Shown here: positions 44,056 through 52,670 of the stretch, in pieces | Numbering within the stretch: the stretch's first letter is position 1 | Layout of the letters: each line of letters begins with the position of its first letter | Assembly: GCA_016711435.1 (NCBI GenBank) | Contig: JADJSY010000017.1 | Span: 1-64,000, forward strand | Direction: 5' to 3' | From: Lewinellaceae bacterium | GTDB lineage: Bacteria > Bacteroidota > Bacteroidia > Chitinophagales > Saprospiraceae | Length of the DNA stretch: 64,000 bases | The notes under the pieces: model-generated | Seen by the model: the letters and a program-made list of their open reading frames with translations, nothing else | The model's database searches: none | Told to the model about the DNA's origin: nothing | Program-made: the position numbers and the translations under genes

Positions 44056-45381
44056 ATGAAGAAGTATAGTTATCCAACGCCCGATACTTTTACCCGCACC
44101 CGTAGCGGCGAACTATTTGAAACGGCAAAAACCTATTTCCCGGGCGGGGTTCACAGCCCGGTTCGCGCGTTTAAAAGCGTCCAGGGGCCTCCGATTTTTT
44201 TTGAAAAAGGCGTAGGTAGTCATATTTACGATGTGGACGGACAGGCTTTTGTTGATTTTTGCTGTTCCTGGGGGCCTCTTATTCTGGGGCACTGCCCACC
44301 AACGGTAGTTGACCGTGTGCAACAGGCAGTTGCCGAGGGCATGTCATTCGGAACACCTACTCCGTTCGACAATCAGATTGGAAAATTAGTGCTCGATAAC
44401 CACCGCTATATCGACATGATCCGTTTTGTCAGCAGCGGTACGGAGGCTGTAATGAGCGCCATACGCCTGGCGCGGGGTGTCACCAAACGCAATAAAATCA
44501 TCAAATTTGAAGGCTGCTACCACGGACATGTGGACGCGCTTTTGGTAAAAGCAGGCTCCGGCCTGGTGACTTTCGGGATCAGCACTTCGGCAGGCATTCC
44601 CGAATCCTTTGCAAAAGAGACCATTGTCGTGCCATTAGCCGATCCGGAAGCGTTGGCGGCGGCGATGAAAGAATACGCCGGTGATGTGGCTGCCATTATT
44701 GTGGAACCGATACCTGCCAACAACGGACTATTGCTACAAGATCGCTCCTTTCTCCAACTGCTACGCAGGCAAGCGGATGAGCATGGTTGTATGCTGATTT
44801 TTGACGAGGTAATTTCCGGCTTCCGGGTGGGTTTTGAAGGCGCTGCGGGTCATTACAATATTCAGCCCGACATTATCACTTTTGGCAAAATCATCGGCGG
44901 CGGCATGCCCGTGGGCGCTTATGCAGCCAGCCGTACGATCATGGAACACGTTGCGCCGGTCGGGCCGGTGTACCAGGCAGGTACCCTGAGCGCCAATCCC
45001 GTTGCTATGGCTGCGGGCATTGCAACACTGACGGAATTGTTACAACCCGGATTTTATGAAGCCCTGGAAACAAAAACGAAGGGCTTTACCCAGCGCCTAC
45101 AAAGTTTTTGCGACCACAAGGGTTATGAAATGACTTTCCCCAGCATCGGTTCCATTTTCTGGCCGACTTTCAGCAATCAACGCATGATGCGTTCCGATGA
45201 CATAGACGGCGCCAAAATGGAGTTATTCAAAAAAATGCACCTGGAATGCCTGAAGCGCGGCGTTTATTTCGGTCCTTCGGGTTATGAAGTGGGGTTCGTT
45301 TCGGCTGCACATACGCAAGCGGACCTGAATTTTGCTGCCAGCATGATGGAAGAAAGCCTGGATTTGGTGTTTGTTGTATAG
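44056..45381 (+). CDS. hemL: Glutamate-1-semialdehyde 2,1-aminomutase
   Basis: 441 residues from the ATG at 44056, the position at which family similarity begins (PGGVHSPVRAF is a signature). The PLP lysine is Lys278 (TFGKIIGGGMPVGAY), and FEGCYHGHVDALLVKAGSG and FDEVISGFRVG are conserved. It converts glutamate-1-semialdehyde to 5-aminolevulinate in the C5 route to haem. The last residues (LVFVV) and the TAG lie in the arm of a family A hairpin, so the repeat has replaced the natural end. No other haem gene is adjacent; the upstream hairpin ends right at its -7 element. Confidence 0.97.
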   Translation: MKKYSYPTPDTFTRTRSGELFETAKTYFPGGVHSPVRAFKSVQGPPIFFEKGVGSHIYDVDGQAFVDFCCSWGPLILGHCPPTVVDRVQQAVAEGMSFGTPTPFDNQIGKLVLDNHRYIDMIRFVSSGTEAVMSAIRLARGVTKRNKIIKFEGCYHGHVDALLVKAGSGLVTFGISTSAGIPESFAKETIVVPLADPEALAAAMKEYAGDVAAIIVEPIPANNGLLLQDRSFLQLLRRQADEHGCMLIFDEVISGFRVGFEGAAGHYNIQPDIITFGKIIGGGMPVGAYAASRTIMEHVAPVGPVYQAGTLSANPVAMAAGIATLTELLQPGFYEALETKTKGFTQRLQSFCDHKGYEMTFPSIGSIFWPTFSNQRMMRSDDIDGAKMELFKKMHLECLKRGVYFGPSGYEVGFVSAAHTQADLNFAASMMEESLDLVFVV

Positions 45382-45460
45382 TGTTTGGTGTTTGGGGGTG
45401 CATTGCCTCTGGCAACTGTGGGTAGTTTAGGCAATGCACCCCCAAACACCAAACACTATA
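45377..45460. repeat. Family A hairpin at the hemL stop, perfect 31-bp arms
   Basis: 45377-45407 and 45430-45460 are exact reverse complements and contain the hemL TAG and, on the right side, the last bases before the MacB-type permease stop at 45472. The loop has CAACTGTGGGTAGTTTA. The gene pair is convergent. Confidence 0.95.
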
Positions 45461-45471
45461 CACTATAAACA

Positions 45472-46735
45472 TCATTTCCGTATCGCTTCCACCGGGTCCA
45501 TCCTGCTAGCTTGAGAAGCAGGTATCAAACCTGACAATACGCCGACGATAATGGACGTGATAAGTCCAACCAATACATTGCTGATGGAGAGGTGAATATC
45601 AAAATCGATCAACCGGGTAATCACTTCCGTTATAATCCAGATCAGTAGCAATCCGAACAATCCGCCTACCACGCAGAGCACAACGGCTTCAAAAAGAATT
45701 TCAAGAAGGATAAACCAGCGTTTAGCCCCCAGCGCCATTTTGATACCGATCAGGTTGGTGCGTTCCCGAACGGAAACGAACATAATGTTGGCTACGGAGA
45801 ACATGCCCACCACCAGTGCAAAAATGCCAATCACAAAACCGGCAAGGTTGAGTGTTCCGAATACTCCGTCGAACAGGCTGCTGAGGATGGATAAGGTATT
45901 GAGCGCAAAGTTGTTTTCTTCCAGTGGTTTCAATCGTCTCTGGCCGCGTAAAACGCTGATCACTTCATCTTTTACTACCTCTATATCCACGCCGGCGGCG
46001 GCTTTTACCATCAGGCTTGTCTGAGCGCCTCGCCCGTCGCTCCGTATGCCGAAGCCGCGCCGCGCCAGGTTAAAACCGACCAGAACGACATTGTCGAAAT
46101 TAAAGGGTTTGAGCAGGTCTTTGCCCGACTTTTTAAGTACGCCGATAACGCGCAATTTACGCCCGCTTATACTCACGTCGCGATCTACAGGGTCTATACC
46201 TTCACCAAAGAGACCCTCTGCCACTACTCCTCCGAGGATACATACATCGGAACCGCTTTGGTATTCCACAGGTGAAAAATAACGCCCTTCGTTTTGAAAT
46301 TCGAGGTGAAACAGTTCGTAACAATCTTCCGTGATACCCAGAAACGGCGCATCTTCCACGCTGGATGATTTCCATTTTAATGTTTTAGACCCCACATACT
46401 GCCAGAAACCAATCTTGTCGGCATTTTCCATTCTTTCCCGTAAAGCCAGATACTCCGGATATGAAAAATTGGGGCGGCGCATCCATTTCCAGTAATTGGC
46501 GCCCGGGTCTTCCGACCAGGAGAATTTATCGATATAGACGACGTCATTCCCCAGTTTGGACATGCTGTTCCGTATGTTGTCTTCCAGCGAGTTCACGGCA
46601 CTTTTTACACCTATAATACAGAAAAATACCGATAGTAACACCCAGGAGAGACAAAAAAGAGCGCAGTTTATTCGCCATCAGTTGCTGCCAGGCTTGAGCA
46701 GCACCTTCAAACAGGATGCGGAAAAATTGACGCAT
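45472..46735 (-). CDS. MacB/LolCE-type ABC permease, frameshifted
   Basis: About 420 residues when two frames are joined. The first part (ATG, complement of 46733-46735) reads FFRILFEGAAQAWQQLMANKLRSFLSLLGVTIGIF, and the second continues CIIGVKSAVNSLEDNIRNSMSKLGNDVVYI, the MacB periplasmic-core opening; FtsX-type helices follow, ending SGLIPASQASRMDPVEAIRK, the family hallmark. The break is at the A5/T5 run 46622-46626 (one base too many). It has no ATPase domain and needs a LolD/MacB-type partner, such as the one at 5.6-6.3 kb or elsewhere. It exports or extracts lipoproteins, peptides or drugs; substrate is unknown. Confidence 0.9.
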
Positions 46736-46775
46736 AATTACAGGTAGATTGTAAGTGACATCCAGATTGGATATT

Positions 46776-46783
46776 CAAAGGTA
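46776..46783 (-). promoter_or_regulatory. -7 element (TACCTTTG) of the permease gene
   Basis: Minus-strand TACCTTTG lies 41 bases before the permease start; a TTG sits 16 bases further upstream, shorter than the usual 19-21 spacing. Confidence 0.5.
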
Positions 46784-46869
46784 TTGTTGCCGGGTATGGC
46801 AACTGCTGCCTTTCGATAAAAGACAGCAGTTTTTCTATCAAATTCGCTAAAAGCGCTAAATCTGGCCGT

Positions 46870-49044
46870 TCAATGCGACATCAATACAGCTGGAATCACT
46901 TGTTTGGTGCCGTCAGGAGCAGCATACCAGACACGAAGCGCACCGGCGCCGGCACTACTATTGAAGTAAACCAACTTAAAGGTATGGAAACCTTTTTGGA
47001 GGTATACGCGCCCCGTTTCCTCCACCATGCCATGATCGCCATCGTTGTCTACCACAATTTCGCTGTCGATGTATAGAATGCTGCCATCGTCCGACTCTGT
47101 CCAGAACTGGTAACCGCCTGTTTGCGGCGCATTGATATATCCTTTCCAGATCATACCGCAGGCTGCGGTTTGGCAGGCAGGCTCGGCGACGATTTCCCGC
47201 ACATCGGCGCTGCGCAGCACCATGCCGGCTTCCACACTTTCAGCATTGTATTTCCCGTTAGCAGACATCACCTGCAAGCGCAACCCCGGATCGGGCGCAC
47301 GGAAAAGTTGAAGCGCCGGTTTCATGGTATAGGTCAGCACTTCCGCTTCCGATAATTTACTGGCAATCATGCCGGGTTTGTAAGCCCGTGCCTGTATTTG
47401 CCCTGCGCGCGTCGGAGAAAAAGAACCGTCGTACACCAGAGAATTATCTTTCGGTTCCGAGCCGTCCGTCGTGTATCGAATGACAGCGCCGGGTGTTTTG
47501 CTTTCAATAAACACCGTAGGACGAAGCGTGTAAGGATCGTACTCTACCCGAATAGAAGGTTTGTCCACAAATGCGCCGAAATTGGCAATTTTCACAGCGA
47601 ACGCATGGGAGGATTTGATCCGGTTTGGATTGTATTCCGGCAGGAAAATCGTCGTGTTGCCATTAGCGCTTTCCGTGCGGAGTTTTTCTTTTGTTGCCAG
47701 GAAGGTAACATCTGCTCCGGCGCCCACCTGAAACCCTTTTAATACTAACTTTCTGTCGTCCGGGTATTTCGGGAAAATAGCATATACGGATTTTGTTTTA
47801 GGGTTCCAGGTAAAAAAGACCTCCTTGACCGCATATCCTTTATCCGGGTCGACCGTTAGCTTCAACAAGGCATCGCCACCCGTTTTCCAGCCGTCCACTT
47901 CTTTTGCTTTCCAGTCGCGGCGGCCTTCACTCCACTGGTAAGCCGTACGCCAGCGACGCGTGTTATAAATGGCTTCCCCGTTGATATTCAACCATTTACC
48001 GATTTCAAGCAGGCGATCCTGCATAATCGGCGGTATTTGTCCATGTGCGTCAGGGCCAATATCCAGTAGGAAATTGCCACCGCGGGAAACCTTGTCTACC
48101 AGGTGCAAAACCATGGATTGCGCGGAATTATAATCCCATGCATCTTCCGAACGGTTGTAGCCATAAGAATACCCCATGCCACGGCTTTCCTCCCAGGCAT
48201 GGTCTTCAAAGTCCATATCCGGTTGATATTCAGGCGTATACACACCGCCGTGTTTGAATCGCACGCCGCTTCCCCAACGGTCGTTCACCACAACCCGATC
48301 GCGTACAGAACTTTCATTGAACAGCCAGGCCAGGAACTGCTGCGAACGCCATACTTCCGGTGTGGCATCCCAGTCGCCGTCAGCCCAAACCACCCAGGGC
48401 TGATAGCGCTGAACCAGGTCGTACAACTGCGGCATGGCATGGTCGGCGGCGTAGCGCGCGGGATCAAATTGCCAGAGCGGATTGTACCATTCGTACAGGG
48501 AGTAATACAGCCCGGGTTTTACACTCGTCCGGCCCAGGGAGGTAAAAAGTTCGCCTACCAGGTCGCGTTTCGGGCCGCGCAAGTCGGAACTCCAGGGGAA
48601 ACCCCAGGTTTTGCCCGCTTCCTGACTGGGCCAAAGGCAGAATCCGTCGTGGTGTTTGGAGGTAAGTACGACGTATTTGGCCCCTGCCGTTTCAAACAGT
48701 TTAGCCCAATCGTCGGGATTGAATAATTCAGCATGAAAATCGTCGGCGAGGTCGTAATAGGTGCGATTGCCAAAGTTGATCCGATGGTATTCCTGCACCT
48801 TGCCATTGTGTGCATTGTTTGTCAGGGAATGCTGATACCACTCTGCATAACTGCCTTTAGCGGTGTAGCCCGGAACGGAATACATGCCCCAGTGAATAAA
48901 AATACCAAATTTGCCATCCTGCCACCAATCGGGTGTCGGGCGTTGATCCAGCGAGTTCCAGTTGGGTTGATATGTTTGAGCGACGGCGCTTTCCGGGCTG
49001 ACGCAAAGGCTGAGTAAAAGCAATAAAGTGGTGAGGTAACGCAT
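46870..49044 (-). CDS. Alpha-L-fucosidase (GH29) with hexosaminidase-type C domain and PA14
   Basis: 724 residues from the ATG (complement of 49042-49044) with a signal peptide (LTTLLLLLSLCVSPESAVA). The GH29 barrel occupies about 24-470: FGIFIHWGMYSVPGY, TSKHHDGFCLWPS and VVWADGDWD, the last holding the nucleophile near Asp222. A beta module of the chitobiase/HexA C-terminal type follows (PTVFIESKTPGAVIRYTTDGSEP), then a PA14 carbohydrate-binding domain (GYINAPQTGGYQFWTESDDGSILYIDSEIVVDNDGDHG). It would release fucose from glycans in the periplasm or outside. No SusCD pair or other glycosidase is nearby. Confidence 0.92.
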   Translation of the reverse strand: MRYLTTLLLLLSLCVSPESAVAQTYQPNWNSLDQRPTPDWWQDGKFGIFIHWGMYSVPGYTAKGSYAEWYQHSLTNNAHNGKVQEYHRINFGNRTYYDLADDFHAELFNPDDWAKLFETAGAKYVVLTSKHHDGFCLWPSQEAGKTWGFPWSSDLRGPKRDLVGELFTSLGRTSVKPGLYYSLYEWYNPLWQFDPARYAADHAMPQLYDLVQRYQPWVVWADGDWDATPEVWRSQQFLAWLFNESSVRDRVVVNDRWGSGVRFKHGGVYTPEYQPDMDFEDHAWEESRGMGYSYGYNRSEDAWDYNSAQSMVLHLVDKVSRGGNFLLDIGPDAHGQIPPIMQDRLLEIGKWLNINGEAIYNTRRWRTAYQWSEGRRDWKAKEVDGWKTGGDALLKLTVDPDKGYAVKEVFFTWNPKTKSVYAIFPKYPDDRKLVLKGFQVGAGADVTFLATKEKLRTESANGNTTIFLPEYNPNRIKSSHAFAVKIANFGAFVDKPSIRVEYDPYTLRPTVFIESKTPGAVIRYTTDGSEPKDNSLVYDGSFSPTRAGQIQARAYKPGMIASKLSEAEVLTYTMKPALQLFRAPDPGLRLQVMSANGKYNAESVEAGMVLRSADVREIVAEPACQTAACGMIWKGYINAPQTGGYQFWTESDDGSILYIDSEIVVDNDGDHGMVEETGRVYLQKGFHTFKLVYFNSSAGAGALRVWYAAPDGTKQVIPAVLMSH

Positions 49045-49077
49045 AAGATTTATGAGATTTGGTGGATAAGTTTCGGA

Positions 49078-49085
49078 CAAATATA
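49078..49085 (-). promoter_or_regulatory. -7 element (TATATTTG) of the fucosidase gene
   Basis: Minus-strand TATATTTG lies about 34 bases before the fucosidase start; no clear -33. Confidence 0.45.
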
Positions 49086-49120
49086 GTTGGTGAAGCCCGA
49101 ACCAGTTACTTTTACACAGT

Positions 49121-49356
49121 TTTTGGTGTCCGGTTGATCCCGGACTTAAAAGGGAACCCGGTGTAATTCCGGGGCAGTCCCCGCTGCTGTAAGTTCTGTT
49201 TTTTTATAATTTACACAAAATATTCGGTATGAATATTTGATTTATAACGGTGTAAATATTAAAAATAAATGTTATGAGAATTTTGCCACTGTTGCGTGTC
49301 ATACACAATGGGAAGGCGCTTTGAACAGGAACGAGCCAGAAGACCTGCCTGAAACA
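49121..49356 (+). ncRNA. Cobalamin (B12) riboswitch
   Basis: Conserved segments appear in the right order: GGTGTCCGG, AAAAGGGAA followed by the CCGGTG strand, ATTCCGG, the B12 box core (CAGTCCCCGC then CTGTAA), a variable insert of about 90 bases, GCCACTG, GGGAAGGC and the closing GAGCCAGAAGACCTGCCT. This is the adenosylcobalamin-type aptamer. It points to the lipoprotein gene starting at 49501, about 145 bases further on, so that gene is probably repressed by cobalamin. Confidence 0.95.
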
Positions 49357-49400
49357 ATTACCAACCGGGCTTCGGGCAGAAAGCGCGATGGACGATTGTA

Positions 49401-49436
49401 GTGCGAAGTCCGAAGTCGTAAGTGCGAAGTCGGTAG
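49401..49436. repeat. Direct repeat of TGCGAAGTCCGAAGTCGTAA units
   Basis: A short tandem of GTGCGAAGTC/CGAAGTCGTAA units lies between the riboswitch and the lipoprotein gene. Same unit scale as other families but no mirrored arm. Confidence 0.55.
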
Positions 49437-49500
49437 CGATGCTCTATTATAATCAGAAATCTCCCTCCCTTTGCCTTTCAATTCATTTTTTAAAATTAAA

Positions 49501-50527
49501 ATGATGAAAGTCAATTTTTTCTTATTGCTCATCGCAGCATTTTTTTCAGCCTGTGACAAACAGGATGATCCCACTAAAAGGTAAATATGACAAAGGTGTT
49601 TTTGTCGTCAATGAAGGGCCGTTCGGCGGAACAGGCACCATCACCTGGCATGATCCAGCCACAGGCACTACCGAGCAGGATATTTATGGAAAAGCCAATG
49701 GCGGCGCCGTTCTGGGTGAGTTGGTCCAATCGCTGACGTTTCACGACGGAAAAGGTTATATCTGTATTGGAAACGGTTCCAAGATTGTTGTGGTCAATGC
49801 TGCCACTTTTAAATTTTTGGACACCATCGGAGGCTTGGCGAAACCGCGTTACCTACTGCCATACGGGGATCATTTTGCCCTGGTTACCCAATGGGGCGCC
49901 GACGGCAATACCGGCACGGTAGCCAAAGTTGACCTGAAAACCAATGAAGTGGTGCAGATTTCGCCTGTTATCGGCGCTGGGCCGGAAAAAATCTTTCAGT
50001 TTAACGCGGACTTGGTGCTTATTCCCAATTCCGGTGGTTATTCGATCGACTCTACCGTTGTTGCATTCAGATTATCCACTTTTTCAGAAGAAACCCGCAG
50101 CGTGACAAATGGCTCAAATCCCGGGATGTGCGCTCAATTGACGGGAAATAATACAGGTATTTACGCACTTTGTAAAGGCTCTTTTTTAGAATCTACTCCG
50201 CGTAGCAGCCTGGGGCTTGCAGATGGGAGTGGCATTGCGGTAGCAATCCCGTTCTACTCGGATGACCTCTGCACTGCACCGGGTAACTCGGCCCTGTATT
50301 TTACAGGCGGCGGAGTCATCTACGAATTTAAAAACGGCGCATTGCGAACGGTAGTGCAACAGGCGGCATATGGATTGACCTGCCATCCGGGCACTGGCGA
50401 GTTATACTGCACCGATGCGAAGGATTTCAGTTCGGCAGGCGAAGCAGTAATTTACAAGCCGGACGGGACAAAAGTCGGCGGATTTCCAACCGGAATCGGG
50501 CCGGGGGAAATTGTGATTGTGCAGTAA
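49501..50527 (+). CDS. BtuG-like beta-propeller lipoprotein under B12 control, frameshifted
   Basis: About 341 residues when two frames are joined. The first frame gives a lipoprotein signal (MMKVNFFLLLIAAFFSACDK, Cys18) and stops soon after; the second gives seven-bladed propeller sequence of the YncE/DUF5074 type (KGVFVVNEGPFGGTGTITW, VQSLTFHDGKGYICIGNGSKIVVVNAATFKFLDTIGGLAKPRYLLPYG, GAGPEKIFQFNADLVLIPNSGG). The break is at A4 (49576-49579). In Bacteroides such lipoproteins (BtuG) bind cobalamin on the cell surface and pass it to BtuB; the upstream B12 riboswitch makes that role likely here. No btuB lies within the window. Confidence 0.85.
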
Positions 50528-50529
50528 GT

Positions 50530-50606
50530 AAAAAAGGCAAGGGCAAAAGCAAAAGCAAAGGCAACCATGCTCGCTTGCTCTTTGCCTTTTGCCCCTTGCC
50601 TTTTTT
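50530..50606. terminator. Family E hairpin with A/T flanks between convergent genes
   Basis: AAAAAAGGCAAGGGCAAAAG and AAAGCAAAGGCAA on the left are mirrored by TTGCTCTTTGCCTTTTGCCC and CCTTGCCTTTTTT on the right. The A and T runs at the two ends make it a good two-way intrinsic terminator for the lipoprotein and DUF4261 genes. Confidence 0.8.
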
Positions 50607-51435
50607 AATATTCCAATCGCAGAACCGTCCCTTCCAGCATCTGGCCGGGCATTTTTTTCACGGTTATTTTAATATCATCGCCGGTAGTAACCTGCTGACC
50701 GTCTTGCAGTTGTAGTTTGTATTGAATAATATTGTGGGTGACATCGTACAGCGCAGCATGTACTTCCTGCGTATTGTGTGCCGACTTTACAATTTCCAAA
50801 TCCGGGTACCCGAATTCGGACATGCCATAGGTGTAGCCGCTGTTGAGGTTGTTTTCCTGGAGCATTCCAAAATACACCCAGCAATACACTGGAATGGATT
50901 GTTCGTTCAACATATTCCGGGCAGCAGCCGTAAAAAACGGTTTGGAGGAAATCACATACTGACTGTTGAGGAAAACACCGCTGGAATTACTTTTTTCGAG
51001 CGTTGCAGCCGCAACTTTGGTAAATATCTTGTATAAATCCAGTGTCCGGCTACTGCTGCCAATCACAGAAATAATCATCTGGGACTGATGGCGGGCCACT
51101 TCCGGCGCTGCATTTTTCCAAAGCCAGGAAATACCGGCTGCCGCCTGTACTTCTGCGGCAGAAACAGGATAGTCGAGGTGCGCGAGCATCACCGTAGCGC
51201 CAGGAAGGGAAAATACAACGGTTTTATCAGCAATATTGATGGAATCCGGTTTCAATTTCCATTCCGAACGCAGGGCCGCCAGAATTTTCTGAGGATCCGG
51301 CGCTGTTTTGTCATTTAACAATACCATTCCCGTGACAACTTTTTGGGTTGAAACGGGCTGATTATTTGTGTTTTGTGATAACATCAGGTTGGGCATTGAA
51401 AGTAACAATGCCGTCAGATAGAGTGCGTTGCGCAT
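50605..51435 (-). CDS. DUF4261-like exported protein
   Basis: 276 residues with a signal-like N-terminus (LYLTALLLSMPNLMLS). The body starts VTGMVLLNDKTAPDPQKILAALRSEW and has MLAHLDYPVSAAEVQAAAGISWLWKNA and KIFTKVAAATLEKSNSSGVFLNSQYVISSKPFF, which resemble the DUF4261 family (seen mostly in predicted cytoplasmic proteins of unknown function). The presence of an export signal is unusual for that family. No catalytic residues can be identified. It sits convergent to the BtuG-like gene. Confidence 0.65.
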   Translation of the reverse strand: MRNALYLTALLLSMPNLMLSQNTNNQPVSTQKVVTGMVLLNDKTAPDPQKILAALRSEWKLKPDSINIADKTVVFSLPGATVMLAHLDYPVSAAEVQAAAGISWLWKNAAPEVARHQSQMIISVIGSSSRTLDLYKIFTKVAAATLEKSNSSGVFLNSQYVISSKPFFTAAARNMLNEQSIPVYCWVYFGMLQENNLNSGYTYGMSEFGYPDLEIVKSAHNTQEVHAALYDVTHNIIQYKLQLQDGQQVTTGDDIKITVKKMPGQMLEGTVLRLEY

Positions 51436-51469
51436 ACTTTTTTATATAATTTGAAAATGGCGTGTGAAG

Positions 51470-51563
51470 GGTTTGATGGTTTGAAAGGTTTGATGGTTTG
51501 AGGAGGCAACTTAAAGCCAAGGGTTACCACCCCAAACCATCAAACCTTTCAAACCATCAAACC
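51470..51563. repeat. Hairpin of GTTTGATG units, perfect 31-bp arms
   Basis: 51470-51500 and 51533-51563 are exact reverse complements built from GGTTTGATGGTTTGAAAG units; the loop is 32 bases. It lies between the start of the DUF4261 gene and the 3' end of the GT2 gene on the same strand. Confidence 0.9.
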
Positions 51564-51568
51564 ATAAA

Positions 51569-52501
51569 CTAAATTTCCTTTTCAATCAGATACACATTCC
51601 TCGTCGGCGAGTTACGATTAATCATTTCGGCTAAAAAACCGGTCAGAAATAACTGAGAACCAACAATTAATGCCAGAATGCCGAAATAAAACAAAGGCCG
51701 GTCGGCAATGCCATATTCCTTGTAGGCCAGTTTGGCAAAACTCAGGTAGACAAGGATGGCCATACCGATCAGGAAAGATAAAACACCCAGGGTGCCGAAA
51801 AGATGCATGGGGCGTTTCCCGAATCGTCCGACAAAGGACACGCTCATCAGATCGAGCGGACCATTGATGAAACGTTCGAGGCCAAATTTAGTCACACCGT
51901 ATTTGCGGGCGCGGTGCTCTACCACTTTTTCACCGATATTGCTGAATCCGGCCCATTTGGCTAATACGGGAATATAGCGGTGCATATCGCCGTACACTTC
52001 CACCGATTTGATGACTTCCTGGCGGTAAGATTTCAGACCGCAGTTAAAATCATGCAAAGGAATGCCGCTGATCCAACGGGTAACCGCATTATATAATTTA
52101 GTCGGGATGGTTTTGCTCAACGGATCATAACGTTTTTGTTTCCAGCCACTTACAAGGTCGTAACCATCATTTGCAATCATTCGGTACAAACCGGGTATTT
52201 CATCAGGACTGTCCTGCAAATCGGCATCCATCGTGATGACCACGGCGCCTTGCGCTGCTTCGAATCCGGTTTGAAGGGCTGCACTTTTCCCATAGTTTCG
52301 CCGGAATTTAATGCCCCGAACAGCAGCGTTATTAGCCTGTAAAATTTCAATCACCTTCCAGGAACCATCCGTGCTGCCATCGTCGATAAATAGAATTTCA
52401 TACGTATAACGCTCCTGTTCACAGACGCGGCGAATCCAGGCTTCGAGTTCGGGCAGGCTCTCTGCCTCGTTTTTGAGGGGGATGATGAGTGAAAGGTCCA
52501 A
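51569..52501 (-). CDS. GT2 glycosyltransferase with C-terminal membrane helices (DPM/GtrB-like)
   Basis: 310 residues. The GT-A domain starts DLSLIIPLKNEAESLPEL, with FIDDGSTDGSW at 38-48, the DxD motif in TMDADLQDSPDE (90-101) and KYGVTKFGLERF before the membrane part. Two C-terminal helices (about 231-252 and 268-292) anchor it, as in bacterial GtrB/DPM-type enzymes that load undecaprenyl phosphate with a sugar. The C-terminus NRNSPTRNVYLIEKEI is typical of Bacteroidota members. It stands between hairpins. Confidence 0.92.
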   Translation of the reverse strand: MDLSLIIPLKNEAESLPELEAWIRRVCEQERYTYEILFIDDGSTDGSWKVIEILQANNAAVRGIKFRRNYGKSAALQTGFEAAQGAVVITMDADLQDSPDEIPGLYRMIANDGYDLVSGWKQKRYDPLSKTIPTKLYNAVTRWISGIPLHDFNCGLKSYRQEVIKSVEVYGDMHRYIPVLAKWAGFSNIGEKVVEHRARKYGVTKFGLERFINGPLDLMSVSFVGRFGKRPMHLFGTLGVLSFLIGMAILVYLSFAKLAYKEYGIADRPLFYFGILALIVGSQLFLTGFLAEMINRNSPTRNVYLIEKEI

Positions 52502-52505
52502 ATCT

Positions 52506-52670
52506 ATGTGTTTTGGTGTTTTGGTGTTTTAGGGTGGTCACTTTTGGTCCCGACCCCTAAGGGGGTACATCGAATAAGTGGATAATCGGCACATAAAGAT
52601 AAAATGTATCCATCGATGATGTACTCCTTTAGGGGTCGGGCAACAAAGTGACCACCCTAAACACCAAACA
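52506..52670. repeat. Long imperfect hairpin of mixed family
   Basis: TGTTTTGG units, then AGGGTGGTCACTTT and CCCGACCCCTAA on the left match AAAGTGACCACCC, TTAGGGGTCGGG and AAACACCAAACAC on the right; GTACATCGA/TCGATGATGTAC extend the stem inward. The outer part is family A-like, the inner part private. It lies between the GT2 start and the methyltransferase stop. Confidence 0.85.
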
